From: Antedon bifida
Lineage: Eukaryota > Echinodermata > Crinoidea > Comatulida > Antedonidae
Length of the DNA: 64,000 bases
NCBI GenBank assembly: GCA_963402885.1
Contig: OY727094.1
Location: 30,878,501 to 30,942,500 of the forward strand
Direction of reading: 5' to 3'
The notes beneath the pieces are model-generated. The model was given only the letters and a program-made list of their open reading frames with translations, searched no databases and was not told the origin of the DNA. The stretch's first letter is position 1. Every line of letters starts with the position of its first letter. Below, one piece after another: positions 11,001 to 19,889 of the stretch. The translations under genes were made by a program, and so were the position numbers.

Positions 11001-12370
11001 TTTTTTGGTTGAATAAATAGTCAAGTTATCTAGAGGTCATGTTTGTTAATCTCGTCGGAGATTAAATCTTGTTCCTTATTATTTATTATGTAATTTTGAG
11101 ATTACAAGTGGATTAAAATAGGGGGATGTTAGTAGGTGGGGAGGTGGAGTTAATGGGTAGCTTGTGGAAAGTACAGTGCTAAAGATCACTTCACTTGAAA
11201 TAAACTTATACTGGTGTTTCTACTTCATGCAAACCTTTGAACAATTATTCTTACCTGTTGTGTACTTTCAAGTGTATCAAAATCATTATTAAATCGTCTG
11301 GTGTTCCTGGAATTTTCTGGAATGTTTGAATGTAAGGCATTTCCTTGGGAAACTGGGTTGGAAGCGTTCATAGACGTTGAGCCTCGGTTAGACGTGGTTG
11401 ATAGACGCTGTCCAATCAAAGGCCTAGATTGCAGCGGCGTTGGCTGAGGTATTATACCTTTGTTTATCAAATACTCCAGTAATAGGTCCACAAGATCTGT
11501 TTTTTCCGTGCATGATTCCATGGAAACATTTCTAACGGTCAGGAATTGTTGTAGTTCGCGAATTTTTAATTGCATCAAGGCAGGCCGTGCCATGTCACGC
11601 TTCACTGCCTCGCAAACTAAACATATCTTCTTGTCTCTTATGTTTTTATTGATGCAGTTAGAACAGAAAAACTTCTGACAGTCAATGCATTTATACTACA
11701 ATTTTAAAAATCATTCATAACATTATTATATTTAAAAATTAAATTTAAAAATTCATATACAAAGAATGTGCTAACATGTTAGATTACATACATGCCTAAT
11801 GCTCTGTCTACACTATCAAAAAAATGTGATGTGCCCATATATGGACACGATGACATCATATCACTACCATATTTGGGGATATCACTACCATATTTGGGGA
11901 TATCACTACCATATTTGGGTACATCACACTTTTTTTAATAGCGTAGACAGAGCTTTAGGATTAAACTTTTTTTATAAGATAATTCAATATTAGGTAGCCT
12001 TCCCATTGCCATGACCAACCTAGGTCAGGTCAATTGATGTTTCATGGTCATCGCCAGGACCAAGCAACCTGTGTCAATGTAAAGAGCGAGGATGTCCTAA
12101 TATCTCCACATTTGCACAATGAATTAACATAACGTAGTTTGGTCATCTGTCATTGCGCAAATTGAAAGCTCCCTATAATAACTGAATAACAATAAATTTA
12201 TAAAAATATAAAATTGGCTATAATAAATGAGTTTATAATACCTTGTGTCTGAAAAGTGTAAACTGTAAATCACACGCACGACACGGCATTTTGTCTGAAG
12301 AAAGCTGAGGATCAGAGAGTTGATCTTGGTTGTGTGTTTTTAATGCAGGCTTTACATTCCCTGAACCCAT
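5088..12370 (-). CDS. RNF34: RNF34/RFFL-type E3 ubiquitin-protein ligase (CARP family)
   Basis: RING ligase of the caspase-regulator (CARP) family, known in vertebrates to ubiquitinate caspases and other targets at endosomal and plasma membranes. Six coding exons read by eye, all phases consistent: 12242-12370, 11255-11695, 9898-10119, 8844-9042, an 18-bp microexon 7649-7666, and 5088-5263. Predicted 394 aa against 372 in human RNF34. Residues 30-71 hold the FYVE-like zinc finger with four CxxC pairs (C30/33, C46/49, C54/57, C68/71). About 79-118 is a SAP-like helix pair. 191-264 is Glu/Thr-rich linker. 265-330 is the second conserved domain ([19 protein letters not shown]). 347-381 is a complete C3HC4 RING, ending HTFKS as in vertebrates. 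A TTCTTCAG acceptor at 12412-12419 implies a 5' UTR exon upstream. RNF34 and RFFL cannot be separated from this one gene, which is probably the pre-duplication orthologue of both. Confidence 0.93.
5861..6008. mobile_element. MITE family A, copy 2
   Basis: TAAACTCTGTCCACACTTAC at the left, TATAGTATAAACAGGGCTTTA at the right, with the family core (CAAATATAGTAGTGATATGACATCATCATG). In RNF34 intron 5. Confidence 0.85.
6350..6446. mobile_element. MITE family B, copy in RNF34 intron
   Basis: ACAGAAGGACCTCTATAAGGGGACACC at the left pairs with TCTTAATAGGGATGTGCCAAAGAAGGGTTCTACTGT at the right, giving the compact family B hairpin with GTAGAACCC-like ends. Confidence 0.65.
7010..7245. repeat. Interspersed repeat family G, copy 1
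   Basis: Ordered blocks 'CCCAAAAACATAAA.ATT.ATAAAATCA.ACTTT', 'TTTTCACTTATAAAA.GACAAA', 'TTTTCAGGTAAAT.ATTTTT' and 'GGTCAAAGT.AATAACTA...ATTAAAATGGCAT' recur at 9600-9890 and, inverted, at 31480-31690. All three copies are intronic. Ends near AAGATATATTGTCCC at 9880 suggest it is related to the family F MITE. Confidence 0.55.
7649..7666 (-). other. RNF34: 18-bp microexon of RNF34
   Basis: Minus-strand sequence TTTTAG|ATGCTCATGGTGAAAATG|GTAAGC. It is flanked by a consensus acceptor and donor and keeps phase 1 on both sides, adding six residues (DAHGEN) between the linker domain and the RING exon. Skipping it would preserve the frame. Confidence 0.62.
7893..7968. mobile_element. MITE family B fragment
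   Basis: 'AAGTGTCCCCATTAAATAGAGGTGTCCTCTGATTAGGGGTGTCCCAAAGAAGGGGTCTTA' is the right half of family B. In the RNF34 intron before the microexon. Confidence 0.55.
8322..8486. mobile_element. MITE family A, copy 3
   Basis: TAAAGCTCCGTCTACACTATCAAACTTTAT at the left is mirrored by TTGATAGTGTAGACAGAGTTTTAGA at the right. The core carries two tandem 21-bp CATATCACTACCATATTTGGG modules. In RNF34 intron 4. Confidence 0.9.
9600..9890. repeat. Interspersed repeat family G, copy 2
   Basis: Same ordered blocks as 7010-7245. The right end GGGGACAATATATCTTTAAA resembles the family F terminus GGGACAATACATCTTTAA. In RNF34 intron 3, immediately downstream (in transcription) of exon 3. Confidence 0.55.
11797..11958. 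mobile_element. MITE family A, copy 4
   Basis: TAATGCTCTGTCTACACTATCAAA at the left, TAGCGTAGACAGAGCTTTAGGA at the right. The core contains three tandem 21-bp ATATCACTACCATATTTGGGG units, the longest run in the family here. In RNF34 intron 1. Confidence 0.9.
11990..12178. mobile_element. MITE family C, copy 2
   Basis: TTAGGTAGCCTTCCCATTGCCATGACCAACC at the left and TTGCGCAAATTGAAAGCTCCCTATAATAA at the right. The central CCTAGGTCAGGTCAATTGATG is the inverse of the 2740 region of copy 1. In RNF34 intron 1. Confidence 0.55.
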
Positions 12371-14226
12371 TAAATAAAAATGTCTTCACAAAAGATTTCC
12401 AAATGCTAACACTGAAGAAAGAAGAGAATTAGTAAACATTGGGTTAAGATGATCAAGAGTTTCAAGAGTCAAAGTCTCAGAGTACTTAATAATAACGTGC
12501 TTTAAATTAAGTGAGTGGCTGAGTGGTTAAGATAGTGGAACCAAATTACGTAGCCATAACATCGGCATGGTTTTGGTGGTAGAACAAGTCTTCTTGGATA
12601 AGGACTATAAACCGTAGGTCCAGTGTACACATCTAGCTCATGTGCACTTTAAAGAACCTAATACATCTTTTGAGACGAGTAGGGGGTTACCCCGGTGTTC
12701 TATTACACACACAGCCACTGATCATAACTGGGCCTCTGGGAGACCAGTCTGTGACTGAAAGAGGTTACCCATTATAGATAAATAACAAATTCATAATTAG
12801 TCAGTAGGCCTACTGTATGTCTGTAGTCATTCTGCGGATGTGTACATGTTTCTCAGTGTGTACAAAATGAATTTAGTTGGTTGGTGCATAATAAAACAAA
12901 AAAAACACACTGTGTGTTGACGCTTGTATGATTATGAAAAACCTTTTTGGTGCTGCCATGAATATTTCTTTTTTTAAATTTCAATTTCCTTCTTACTTCC
13001 TAATTTCCTTTTAATTCTAAACTTTAAAAAAAATTGACAAATAAAATATATTTTTTATTTACTGAATCACAACCAAAAATAAGCTCCAAATACAGTAGTT
13101 AACCAAACTATATATATATACTTGTGCAATAATTATATAAAAGCATTATTTGATTACACAAGTTGATCATGTGAATTAAAATATTTTTTTGTTAAATTAA
13201 AATCATTTTTACTCATCATACAGTACAATACATTCTTTAAAAACTCGCACAGACCAAGCAGACAGAGTTTATATTTCATGTAGTTCCATGTCTTATTTAG
13301 CTTATTATGTCTAATTTATTGTGCTGCCCTAGTAGGCCTCTAAGTTCAAACAAGAACAGAGAGTTCATGTCCATTTTGATAGTTGAATGTCATTTACAGT
13401 ATTGCTTGGTATTTCCAGCCAGGTAGGCCCACACATACATAACAGGGCCTACACACCTATCTAAACTCAATTAATTCTAACAAAAAAATATATTTTTATT
13501 TTATAGATTTAAGCAAAGCAACTTCATATCCTACATACCATCTGGAAGCAATATCATTAAAATGAAACAGAAAATACGTATTTTAAGACAACATTGTACC
13601 GACTTTTTACTTTGGTTTTCATGACACCACCTTTAGAAAAAAAAAACAACAAACACATGATATTGCGCCACCACAGTCCACACACCAACGACCCCTCCTC
13701 ATCTTGACATATAGAGGGCAGCAGCAGAGACGAAATTTAGTTACGTAATCAGCAACTTTACAATAATAAACACATCAGCTGAGGCCTAAAAAAGGTACTA
13801 GAGTTTGGTTTTTTTTGGATAAATATTCATCTACAACAAGAATTACGCCGATAAAACTTTTATATTAGGCGTATATATTGTGGGTTAAAGTATCCGAAAG
13901 TTGTACAAAGCAAATTACAATCAATCAATTCTCTTTACCTTTTTAGGCTTTTTATGTAGCCTGTACTGTGTAGAGGCCTCAATTCTAGACTAAACTCTAC
14001 TGTAGGCCTGTATGTAGTAAAGTAGTAGAGTAAGTAGCTATGCACTGTTGAACCCCAGAGGTAAAGCTATCTGAATCAAACTAATGACACAGTGAGTAGG
14101 CCACTGCCGAGACCAATCTATACTGTGTAGTAGTTAAATGGAGTCAACTCAATTGCAGTAGTAATCCGGGAAATATTAAATATTAATAATACTGCGATCT
14201 TTTTTTCTCCTTTTTTTTTACTGCAG
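12371..14226. promoter_or_regulatory. Divergent intergenic region between RNF34 and SIRT4
   Basis: The two ATGs face away from each other across 1.87 kb, so promoters for both genes and their 5' non-coding exons probably lie here. Supported sites are the RNF34 5' acceptor (minus strand, exon from 12411) and the SIRT4 5' acceptor (CTTTTTTTCTCC..CTGCAG, ending 14226). No unambiguous TATA or initiator was found. It also contains a SINE. Confidence 0.5.
12507..12785 (+). mobile_element. tRNA-derived SINE
   Basis: A-box-like TGAGTGGTTAAGATAG near 12516, then a core with GGATAAGGACTATAAACCG and GGTCCAGTGTACAC followed by TTTAAAGAACCTAATACATC, a layout typical of invertebrate tRNA-SINE cores. No good B box remains and there is no coding capacity. 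The family name cannot be set by eye. Confidence 0.5.
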
Positions 14227-14235
14227 CTTTTCAAG

Positions 14236-15361
14236 ATGACAAAGATAAACCTACTGAAATTGAAGCATTTCATTCCAAAGCAAAATAACACCATAAATAC
14301 TTACAATAATAGTGTACATTGTAAACGGTCAATAGCATTCCTTTCAAGCTCATATCAACGAAGAGATTCAGTAGAAGTGCAAGCAGAAAGAAAAAGTAAT
14401 TTATTTGTACCTCCCAGTCCACCTATTAATGAAAATGATTTAAACAAAGTACAGAACTTCATCGACAAAACGAAAAAGCTGTTCGTCCTCACTGGAGCTG
14501 GTTTGTCGACAGAGTCTGGTATTCCTGATTACAGGTCAGAAGGTGTCGGACTCTATGCACGAAGTAACAGCAGACCCATGCAGTACAAGACTTTCTTACA
14601 AAGTGCAGAAAGACGGCGGCAGTATTGGGCTCGGAATTTTGTTGGGTGGATGAGGTACAAATCATTTGTGCCAAATACGTCTCACATGGCTTTATCTGCT
14701 TGGGAAAGAAGGGGTAAAATCGACTGGTTAGCGACGCAAAATGTTGATGGACTTCATCTAAAGGCCGGCAGTGAGAGAGTAACCGAACTACATGGGAGTT
14801 TACACAGGGTCAACTGCCTATCTTGTAATAATGTCACCGATAGAAATATTTTTCAGGAAAAGTTGATAAAACTGAATCCTGATTTTATAACCAAACAAGG
14901 AGCAATGGGACCGGATGGTGACACCCTTCTGTCAGAAAATGAAATGAAGGATTTTGACGTTCCTGAGTGTGAAGTGTGTGGAGGAATTCTTAAGCCAAAT
15001 ATAGTATTTTTTGGAGATAATGTTGAGAAAACAATTGTTGGATATTTGATGAATCAGGTAGAAAAAGCTGATGGTATATTATGTGCAGGGTCATCTTTAG
15101 AAGTAAGTGTGTCAGCTACATAGTGTTTCTTCTTCCATTGATTATTTCACTAATATTCAGTCCTTAAAACCTGCTAAAATAATTTATATTATGTTTTTTT
15201 TTATACTGTAGGTATACTCAGGTTATCGTTTTGCACTAGCTGCAAATAAATGGAATAAACCCATAGCAATAATCAACATTGGGCCAACCAGAGCAGATCA
15301 CCTGGCAACACTCAAGATTGAAGCAAAATTGGGCGATATACTTCCAGAATTGTCTGTTTAA
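14236..15361 (+). CDS. SIRT4: Mitochondrial sirtuin SIRT4 (copy a, intact)
   Basis: NAD-dependent lipoamidase, deacylase and ADP-ribosyltransferase of the mitochondrial matrix (class II sirtuin), known in vertebrates to restrain glutamate dehydrogenase and pyruvate dehydrogenase. Two coding exons, 14236-15102 and 15212-15361, phase 0; 338 aa against 314 in human SIRT4. Residues 1-50 are basic and Ser/Asn-rich with few acids, as in a matrix-targeting presequence. The Rossmann motif [14 protein letters not shown] spans 87-100, TQNVDGLH 168-174, catalytic His186 lies in ELHGS, and zinc Cys are C194, C197, C245 and C248. The last exon gives VYSGYRF and [20 protein letters not shown], the SIRT4 C-terminal signature. 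CTGCAG at 14221-14226 indicates a spliced 5' UTR. The likely poly(A) signal is AATAAA at 15514-15519. It is the only copy in the cluster with all catalytic residues. Confidence 0.95.
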
Positions 15362-16360
15362 TTTGTGATAATTCCAATGCGCCAAAATGAACTTTATGAT
15401 AATCTATGAAAAGTAGAAAGTTTCTGAACCAAAAACAGATTTCAATCTTTTTAGCAACAATACTAGTTTTGAATGTTTTTTAACTTATACTATATTTATT
15501 AAATATTTTAACCAATAAAGTAGTTTTTTTTATGCATACTGTAGTTTATTGTTGTTATTACAATGAGTTGAGTATTTAAACTTGGGTTAATCAAAGTTCA
15601 AAATTGTGGAATATAGTATAGTACTGATACAATGCTACTATACTACTGTATGAAAGATCATCATGTTTTAGTACTATATTACTATAAAGAGTGACTATTG
15701 GAATAATTGAAACATAACATAACTCTATTGTATATTGTTATGTAAATTTTGTATTGTATTCAGCCATCATACGATACACGGCTATTCATAATAGTGTAAC
15801 TTTTACAGAGGCCATGAAAGCATTTTGGTCGATGATAATACATAGACAATAATGTGTTATACCAATACCGTACCAACATAATAGGCCTATAAATATAAAC
15901 AATATACAGTATTGATCTCTAAATTTTGTACTGTTAGCTGTGTGTTACGATTATTCTGAATTAATTAACACTGTCAATATATACAGACGTTTCTTAGTAT
16001 TGAATGAAATGGTACCAGTACGTTGAATGGACTAAACCGGACTATATAATATATAACTCAAGTAAACCATATGCATACTTAGATTTAATATTTGTAGCTG
16101 GCAGTGTCCAGAGGACGTCCTAAACTGTTCCACCTGACTCAAGATTAAAAACCATCATTAATTAAATTAATAGAACTCATCAGGTAGGTTCAATCAATTA
16201 ATCACCATGATATTGAGGTGTAATTGATTGAATAATTCAGGGTTTTATTCAGTAAATTTATTTTAAAACAAAGTTGCGTAATGATATATTATGGATGCTA
16301 TTATATTGTTTGTATGGTGAAATCAAATGTTGATATCAAGTTTACGGTAAACCACACACA

Positions 16361-16540
16361 TATATATAATTCTGAAAAGAGCTGTTGAGCTTCTCAACGT
16401 TTCGATCAATATACTTCGGGTGAGAGTGAGTAAGTGATTTGTCCAGTCCAGTTCCTGCATTCTCACCACTCCTGAGGACGATCAAAGTTATATTGATCGA
16501 AACGTCGAGATACTCAACAGTTCTTTTCAGAACTATATAG
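16361..16540. mobile_element. Hairpin MITE family D, copy 1
   Basis: ATTCTGAAAAGAGCTGTTGAG, then TTCTCAACGTTTCGATCAATATA, is mirrored by TATATTGATCGAAACGTCGAGA, then ACTCAACAGTTCTTTTCAGAACTATATA. The whole element can fold into one long stem. Its partner at 23840-24016 sits at the equivalent place in the second unit, so insertion preceded the duplication. Confidence 0.75.
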
Positions 16541-16822
16541 GTGATATAAATGCTGGAATGTACCTTACTATTACAATACCTGTATTATTTATTTTCTTTT
16601 TATCAATCTGTTCCAGGAAACCACTTTTCACGGATGAGAAATTGTTGACAATGCTGTGCCATATGATTGATCTGCAGTTTACAATGAAATTGTAATTGTA
16701 TGTATGAGGAAGTAATCATGTTATATTGCCATATCAAATATTGCCATAGGCCTATTCAAACCATTAGACAAACTTTCTGATTGTATACTCAGGTCATATT
16801 AATTATCAGGGTTACTTCCAAA

Positions 16823-18417
16823 ATGATTTTCGTAGGTGCCATGAGAAATAGTACTGCTATGTATAGCATAAAAGCAATGCCAGCCAAGTTTCTAATGTTC
16901 CAGCAAGTTAAAACATGGTTACACCAAAAAAGAAATGCAAACAACTGCGTACCTTTCTGTCAAGTACAGAACTTCATCGATAAAACTAAAAAGCTGTTTA
17001 TCCTCACTGGAGCAGGGTTGTCGACAGAGTCTGGTATTCCTGATTGGTGTGATTCAACCGATGTTGGAGGACTCTATTCACAAAGTTTCTTCCAAAATTC
17101 AGATGAAATTAGTTGGCAGAGTTGGGCAGAGTGGATGAGATTTAAATCTCATGAGCTAAACGACGTCCATAAAGCTTTATCTCGTTGGGAAAAGAGGGGT
17201 AAAATTGAATGGTTAGCCACGCAAAATTTTGATGGGCTTCACTTACTGGCTGGTAGTGAGAGAGTAACCGAAGTAAATGGAAGTCTTCACAGGGCCAAAT
17301 GCATGTCTTGTAAAGATGTCACAGAAAGAATTGATCTACAAAAAAGATTTATCAAACTCAATCCTAATTTCAGCCTCGATGTGCAAGATGAAAATCCTGT
17401 TCATTTGAAAGATGACATGAAGAAGTTCACTATACCTAAGTGTGAAAATTGTGCAGGAATTCTTAAGCCAGATATTTTGTTTATAGGAGATAACATTGAA
17501 ATGTCGGTAGAGACATTTCTACTGGAGTGTGTTAAAAATGCTGACGGAATTATGATTCTCGGCACATCTTTAGAAGTAAGTCTGTCATCAAGTTTTTAGA
17601 ATTTATTTAATTGGTCAAATGTTTTGCCCTACTCTGACGTAATTTGTACTTTATACTAAGTACATTGAGAGCAAGTAATTCTTGGGTGGGACTCGAACCC
17701 ACGACCTCCAGATCACTAGCCTGGCATTCATACCTCTAGACCACCGAGCTTGCGATGATGGCTAGTGGTTAGATTCGAGCCCAAGTAAGCAGCAGGTACT
17801 GAACCAACAGGGTTGTAATTGTATTTGACAACTGTGGAGTAGCTTTGTGTCAGGTAGTTGAGTAACTGAGAGGGCAAAACATCTGATCAATTAATTACTC
17901 AACTGCTTGATGCAAAGCCACAGTAGTCAAATAGAATTTATTTGTTTGTGCTTTTCGCACTCTCCTTCCTTCACTCTTTACAACTATCCATCACCAAAAT
18001 CTACTTTTCCAAAAAAAGAAATAAAATGTTAAAAGAAATCTTATTTATATTCTTTTAAACAAACCCAAAGGCAAACTACTGAAAGCATTACAATGCTGTG
18101 GGTATCAGTGGCTGTATCTTAATGGAGATACAAAATAAAATAACCGTTTACGGAAAAAAAAGATTCAAATATTTATTTGTGGACTATACCTGTATATACA
18201 AATGGTTCTCTTTTAGTGTCATTGGCATGATCAGTATAATTTTATGTGAATTCTGTTTTTTTTTTAGTATTTCAAATCAAGTCAATATGCAGAAGTTGCA
18301 TTTAAATTCAATAAACCCATAGCAATAGTGAACATTGGGCCAACCAAAGCTGATCACCTGGCAACACTCAAGATTGACGCATACTTAGGCGATGTCCTGC
18401 CGAAACTCACTGTTTGA
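16823..18417 (+). CDS. Divergent SIRT4 paralogue (copy b), catalytic His replaced by Asn
   Basis: Two coding exons, 16823-17575 and 18268-18417, phase 0 as in copy a; 300 aa. ATG 16823 is chosen because the same in-frame ATG context (AAAATGATTTTCGTA) starts copy b', and a conserved acceptor lies just upstream (exon from 16793). The N-terminus is basic and could still target mitochondria. [12 protein letters not shown] is kept (64-74) and the four zinc Cys are intact (C160, C163, C207, C210). But the SIRT4 Arg after IPDY is Cys76, TQNVDG is TQNFDG, and the catalytic His is Asn152 (EVNGS). Relative to b' it also lacks nine residues before the sirtuin core and the RNF of WARNF. The open frame and conserved introns suggest expression, probably of an inactive or altered sirtuin. 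An AATAAA follows near 18549. Confidence 0.85.
17675..17765 (-). mobile_element. tRNA-derived SINE (GGTGGTCTAGAGG type), copy 1
   Basis: On the minus strand GGTGGTCTAGAGGTATGAA...GGAGGTCGTGGGTTCGAGTCCCACC has A- and B-box-like promoter motifs. It is followed by a body ending near AGTACATT..AGAGTAGGGCAAAAC, shared with copies at 25205 and 30945. Because the body recurs, it is a SINE and not a single tRNA gene. In the SIRT4b intron. Confidence 0.65.
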
Positions 18418-18728
18418 TATTAAAGATACCATGACGTTACATGTTTGTTTCCAAATTGACAGTTTAGTTAACTGCAATATTTTTAATTAGATCTTGCGAT
18501 ATATGAACCGACCATTCTTTGAACTGTATCAATTTACTTTAAATGAAAAATAAAATGTTTCTAGTTACGTTGGTTTTCAATTGTTTTTATTCCTGATTAC
18601 AACACAATTTACATCCTAAAATCACCATTAACATGAGAAAAATGCCCTTTCAGTTGCCACAACACCAGGCACAGCCTCTAATTGTTAAAAAAAAATACAA
18701 TATGCATTTCCAAGCTGTTTAAAATATT

Positions 18729-18846
18729 CTAAAGCTCTGTCTACACTACCACACTTTATGTGACAAAAAAAAAAGTGATATGCCCATATATGGACATGAT
18801 GATGTCCTTTTTTGTCAGACTAGTTTGATAGTGTAGGCAGAGCTTA
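18729..18846. mobile_element. MITE family A, copy 5
   Basis: TAAAGCTCTGTCTACACTACCACACTTTAT at the left, GTTTGATAGTGTAGGCAGAGCTTA at the right. It occupies the same site as copy 7 (26143-26312) in the second unit, although the interior has lost the TATCACTACC modules. Confidence 0.88.
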
Positions 18847-18854
18847 AGACCGGA

Positions 18855-18916
18855 CGACAGAGTCTGGTATTCCTGATTACAGGTCAGAAGTTGTCGGACC
18901 TTATGCACGAAGTAAC
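18855..18916 (+). pseudogene. 62-bp relic of a second a-type SIRT4 exon 1
   Basis: Matches SIRT4 copy a exon 1 at 14507-14568 with 59 of 62 bases identical. In frame it reads [20 protein letters not shown] against [20 protein letters not shown]. It resembles copy a and not copies b or b', which lack the YARSN stretch. It is cut off on the left at the duplication breakpoint (AAGACCGGA) and on the right by the interior of a family F MITE. It is evidence that a whole a+b unit was duplicated and the second a copy was then mostly deleted. Confidence 0.82.
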
Positions 18917-18917
18917 G

Positions 18918-19802
18918 AGCCAAAAACAACAAGTTTACGTAATTAACAGGTAAATTAATTTGAAACAAAGATTTCAAACCACGAGTATGCATTATGCATG
19001 ATGCTAATTAGGATTGTTTACAACTCATCACTGTTCAGAAGGTGTTCTCACACAGATCGCGAGGAAGTTTTATGATTATGCATACAGAGTAGCCAAACAA
19101 GCGTGTTGCATTATGAGATATGTTTTGATCGAAAATTTTGACTGGAAGTCAAAGTTATTTTTTGAACAAAAAAACGTCTGTATTTCAGTGAAATGATTTT
19201 TGGTGAAAGTTATTATAATAGAGAGGTTTCGCAACCTTACGAATACGAAAACGGATACGTCACACATTTGTGAAACTTTTGAGCTGATCCCCATTATATA
19301 TTCGTAAAGCGTATTCGTGTTGACGAATATCACCAGTCATATTCGTAACTACAAAACGAGTATAGTTTTTGATCTATTTTGCACATTTTGCATTTGAATC
19401 AGGAACGATTCATGATTATAATATAATTATAGATTTATTGAAAGTAATTTACTAAAGTAATTTACTAAAATGTTAGGTCAATTTTGATAAGTAGCAGTTT
19501 TTAAAGTCCTCACTCGCTTTGATGTTACGCTAGGCCTAGGCAGCCAAGCACCAAGCAACACGTACCCGCGCTTCGCTCAAATTTACCGCAGTCATATTTT
19601 AGACGGCGCTCTCAATATTTCGTTGCCATGCGAAACAGATTTTTACTGACTTACGAAAACGAATACGTGTGCGTGACGTATCTGTTTTCGTTTTCGTATT
19701 TCGTAAGGTTGCGAAACCTCCCTAATACTTCAAAATGACCCATTTTTTTTCAAAATCTTTTTTTTTTTTTTTTAAATTAGTCAAAGGGACAATACATCTT
19801 TA
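18918..19802. mobile_element. MITE family F, truncated copy with a nested MITE
   Basis: Inverted match to the full member at 28942-29461: GAGCCAAAAACAACAAGTTTACGTAATTA..., ATTTCAAACCACGAGTATGCATTATGC..., and the terminus GGGACAATACATCTTTAA. The outer end beside the SIRT4 relic is missing. A 502-bp palindromic element is inserted at 19221-19722. Confidence 0.75.
19221..19722. mobile_element. Nested palindromic MITE, TIR GAGGTTTCGCAACCTTACGA
   Basis: Left GAGGTTTCGCAACCTTACGA, then ATACGAAAACGGATACGTCAC, is matched at the right by GTGACGTATCTG..., then CGTAAGGTTGCGAAACCTC, nearly perfect over about 45 bp. The direct repeat TAATA flanks both sides (19216-19220 and 19723-19727). The empty site at about 29027 (inverted) shows the sequence before insertion. 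No ORF. Confidence 0.82.
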
Positions 19803-19889
19803 AATATTTTAACCAATAAAGTAGTTTTTTTATGCATACTGTAGTTTATTGTTGTTATTACAATGAGTTGAGTATTTAAACTTGGGTTA

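Larger units (their letters stand above)
15484..18853 (+). repeat. Tandem duplication unit, upstream copy (with SIRT4 copy b)
   Basis: From the SIRT4a 3' UTR (TATTTTAACCAATAAAGTAG near 15500) to CTTAAGACCGGA at 18854, this unit is repeated in order at 19802-26320. The shared content includes the 3' UTR, a hairpin MITE, SIRT4b, a SINE head, a CTCAATTGTTTTTATTCC-type block and a family A MITE. Apart from a 3.2-kb insertion in the downstream copy, the units are collinear and highly similar. Confidence 0.85.

Noticed and set aside
11799-11993. ORF with repeated YHYHIWG peptide
   Set aside because: It is the 21-bp module of MITE family A read in frame.
16781-16822. Extended N-terminus of SIRT4 copy b starting YTQVILIIRVTSK
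   Set aside because: No ATG, and it crosses a conserved splice acceptor; the first ATG shared with b' is 16823.
17675-17765. Functional tRNA gene (minus strand), likewise at 30945 and 45450
   Set aside because: Folds are imperfect at the acceptor stem, and the 17675 and 30945 copies continue into a shared non-tRNA body. They are SINE heads.
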